A stretch of 64,000 nucleotides of DNA from Verrucosispora sp. WMMD573 (GTDB lineage: Bacteria; Actinomycetota; Actinomycetes; Mycobacteriales; Micromonosporaceae), in contig NZ_CP114901.1 in assembly GCF_027497175.1 (NCBI RefSeq), positions 1,178,001 to 1,242,000 on the forward strand, given 5' to 3'. The position numbers and the translations under genes were made by a program. Position 1 is the first letter of the stretch. Each line of letters opens with the position of its first letter. The notes beneath the pieces are model-generated. The model did not search any database. It had not been told where the DNA came from and saw nothing but the letters and a program-made list of their open reading frames with translations. Below, piece by piece: positions 62,754 through 64,000 of this stretch.

Positions 62754-63125
62754 TCAGCGGCTCTTCTTCGCCGCCCGCTTACGGGGTGGCGTCAGCAGGT
62801 CGGCGATCGCGGCGATCGCGGACGGCACCAGACGGTAGTACGCCCAGACGCCACGCTTGTCCCGCTCCAGCAGGCCAGCCTCGGTCAGGATCCGAAGATG
62901 ATGACTCACGGTCGGCTGGGAAAGTCCGAGCGGCGCGGTGAGGTCACTCACGGACGCTTCCCCCGTCGGAGACGACTGGATCAGGCTGAGCAGCCGCAGC
63001 CGCGCCGGGTCGGCAAATGCCTTCAGCACTCCCGCGAGGCGCTCGGCATCGGCAGGTTTGATCGGCTCGCCGGTGAGGGGCGAGATGGCGGGCGTCGTAG
63101 TCTTCGCAGTTCCCACGCCTTGCAT
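62754..63125 (-). CDS. ArsR family transcriptional regulator
   Basis: 123 residues with the ArsR winged helix (FADPARLRLLSLIQSSPTGE, LGLSQPTVSHHLRILTEAGL, GVWAYYRLVP). The metal-site CxC of arsenic sensors is replaced by ASVSDLT, and the basic tail PRKRAAKKSR has no Cys, so it senses something else or uses another site. The ATG at 63125 has no clear ribosome site. It lies 44 bases downstream of the frameshifted oxidoreductase gene on the same strand and may regulate it. Confidence 0.82.
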   Translation of the reverse strand: MQGVGTAKTTTPAISPLTGEPIKPADAERLAGVLKAFADPARLRLLSLIQSSPTGEASVSDLTAPLGLSQPTVSHHLRILTEAGLLERDKRGVWAYYRLVPSAIAAIADLLTPPRKRAAKKSR

Positions 63126-63169
63126 CGTTGCAGCAACAAGCACCGATCGGTGGTGAAACGAGGGCTGGA

Positions 63170-64000
63170 TCACCGTGAGTTGTCCGAGAAAGTGCTGATG
63201 ACGACCTTGGCGCGGGCGTGCTCGGTCTCGACGTAGCGGATCGCGTCGGGTACCTCGTCCAGCCGGTAGGTGCGGTCGATGACCGGGGTCAACTTGCCGG
63301 ACTCGGCCAACTCCCGCAGCGTCGCGAGGTGCCCCCGGCCTGCCGCCGCGAACGGCGCGACGATGCGGTGCCGGACGAGACGCCCCACCAGCGGCCCCCG
63401 GATCAGCAGGCCCATCGGCCCGAAGACACTGCCGCCGGTGAAGACGCCACCGCCGGACAGCAGCAGTATCCCGTCCGGGGTGAGCACCCGCCGACAGTCG
63501 GGCAACGACCGGTTGCCGACCAGATCGAGCAGTACCTCGTAGCGGCGGCCGGCGCGCACCGCGTCGGTCCGGGTGAAGTCCTCCCTGGTGTAGTCGACGA
63601 CATGATCCGCACCGAGTGACCGGACAGGTCGACGTTGCGGGTCCGGCACACCGCGGTCACCTGCGCGCCGTACGCCTTGGCCAGCTGCACCGCGAAGGTG
63701 CCCACCCCGCCGGACGCCCCGTTGATCAGGACATGCTGCCCGGCCCGCAGCTCGGCGGCGTCGCGGAGGCAGACCAGCGCGGTGGTGGCAGCCAGCGGGA
63801 TCGCCGCCGCCTGCTCGAAGCTCAGGTTCGCCGGCTTCGCCTCCACCAGGTTCTCGGCCAGGCACACGTACTCGGCGAACGCGCCACCGGCGGGGCCGGC
63901 CTCGCCGTACACCTCGTCGCCGGGCCGGAAGCGGGTCACCGCCCGGCCGACCGCCTCGACCCGGCCGGCGAAGTCCTGGCCCCGAACCGGCGCGGTGGGC
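63170..64000 (-). pseudogene. zinc-type alcohol dehydrogenase/quinone oxidoreductase, frameshifted, cut by window edge
   Basis: The upstream frame reads VEAVGRAVTRFRPGDEVYGE, AEYVCLAENLVEAKPANLSF and LINGASGGVGTFAVQLAKAY, the MDR fold. It then passes RTRNVDL and goes out of frame. The next frame continues VRSLGADHVVDYTREDF, LLDLVGNRSLPDC and a normal C-terminus to 63170. Adding one G after CTG near 63625 restores a perfect join, so a single base is missing, by mutation or by sequencing error. Without repair the product ends early and loses the C-terminal third. The N-terminal 50-60 residues lie beyond 64000. Confidence 0.8.

Overview
The window is GC-rich actinobacterial chromosome with strong GC bias at third codon positions, frequent GTG starts and many 4-base stop/start overlaps (ATGA, GTGA). 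A complete ESX/type VII secretion (T7SS) locus, secreted plant-polymer enzymes (GH62 arabinofuranosidase, AA10 LPMO), an ECF42-type sigma factor with its DGPF partner, and CebR-like and LacI-like operators suggest Micromonosporaceae, most likely Micromonospora or a close relative. This assignment is inference; no rRNA is present. I saw no tRNA, rRNA, insertion sequence, prophage or CRISPR array.

Positions 1-19930 form the T7SS locus. It holds the end of a first mycosin, two WXG100 proteins, EccB, EccD, EccC, two candidate substrates (one with a long Pro/Gly-rich tail), a second mycosin, a small membrane protein, an EccA-like AAA ATPase fused to a beta-helix, EccE and an EccE-coupled protein. 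Two immunity-type elements sit inside it: an Imm35-like/SUKH-3 protein between eccB and eccD, and an operon of a YwqJ-type deaminase, a SUKH-3 protein and an SseB-like protein. A 31-bp tandem hairpin repeat (4.6 copies) closes the locus.

Positions 20154-33151 carry a large secreted nuclease/5'-nucleotidase, a persulfide dioxygenase-rhodanese under a CsoR/CstR-type operator, a redox signalling pair (receiver-thioredoxin reductase-like protein plus cNMP-domain histidine kinase), a TetR/SDR divergent pair with two clear operators, a small lipoprotein, and the ECF42 sigma/DGPF pair. Positions 33261-48449 are a mosaic: a GNAT protein abutting a TetR remnant, LtrA, DUF817, a zinc-free bL36 paralogue, ArsR with an ArsO-like flavoprotein, CstA with a CRP-like box, an asparagine-synthase-like amidotransferase facing a YbdK-type ligase, GH62 with LacI-type operators, and a MarR/NmrA pair.

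Positions 48580-62754 hold stress and envelope membrane proteins (DUF2254, BON, YetF), a CebR-box-controlled LPMO, and a complete kdp potassium-uptake locus in the order small leader-kdpF-A-B-C-D-E, including two tiny membrane-protein genes of 27 and 29 codons. The right end has a Tat-exported PHP-fold hydrolase, an ArsR regulator and a zinc-type oxidoreductase with a single-base frameshift that runs off the window.
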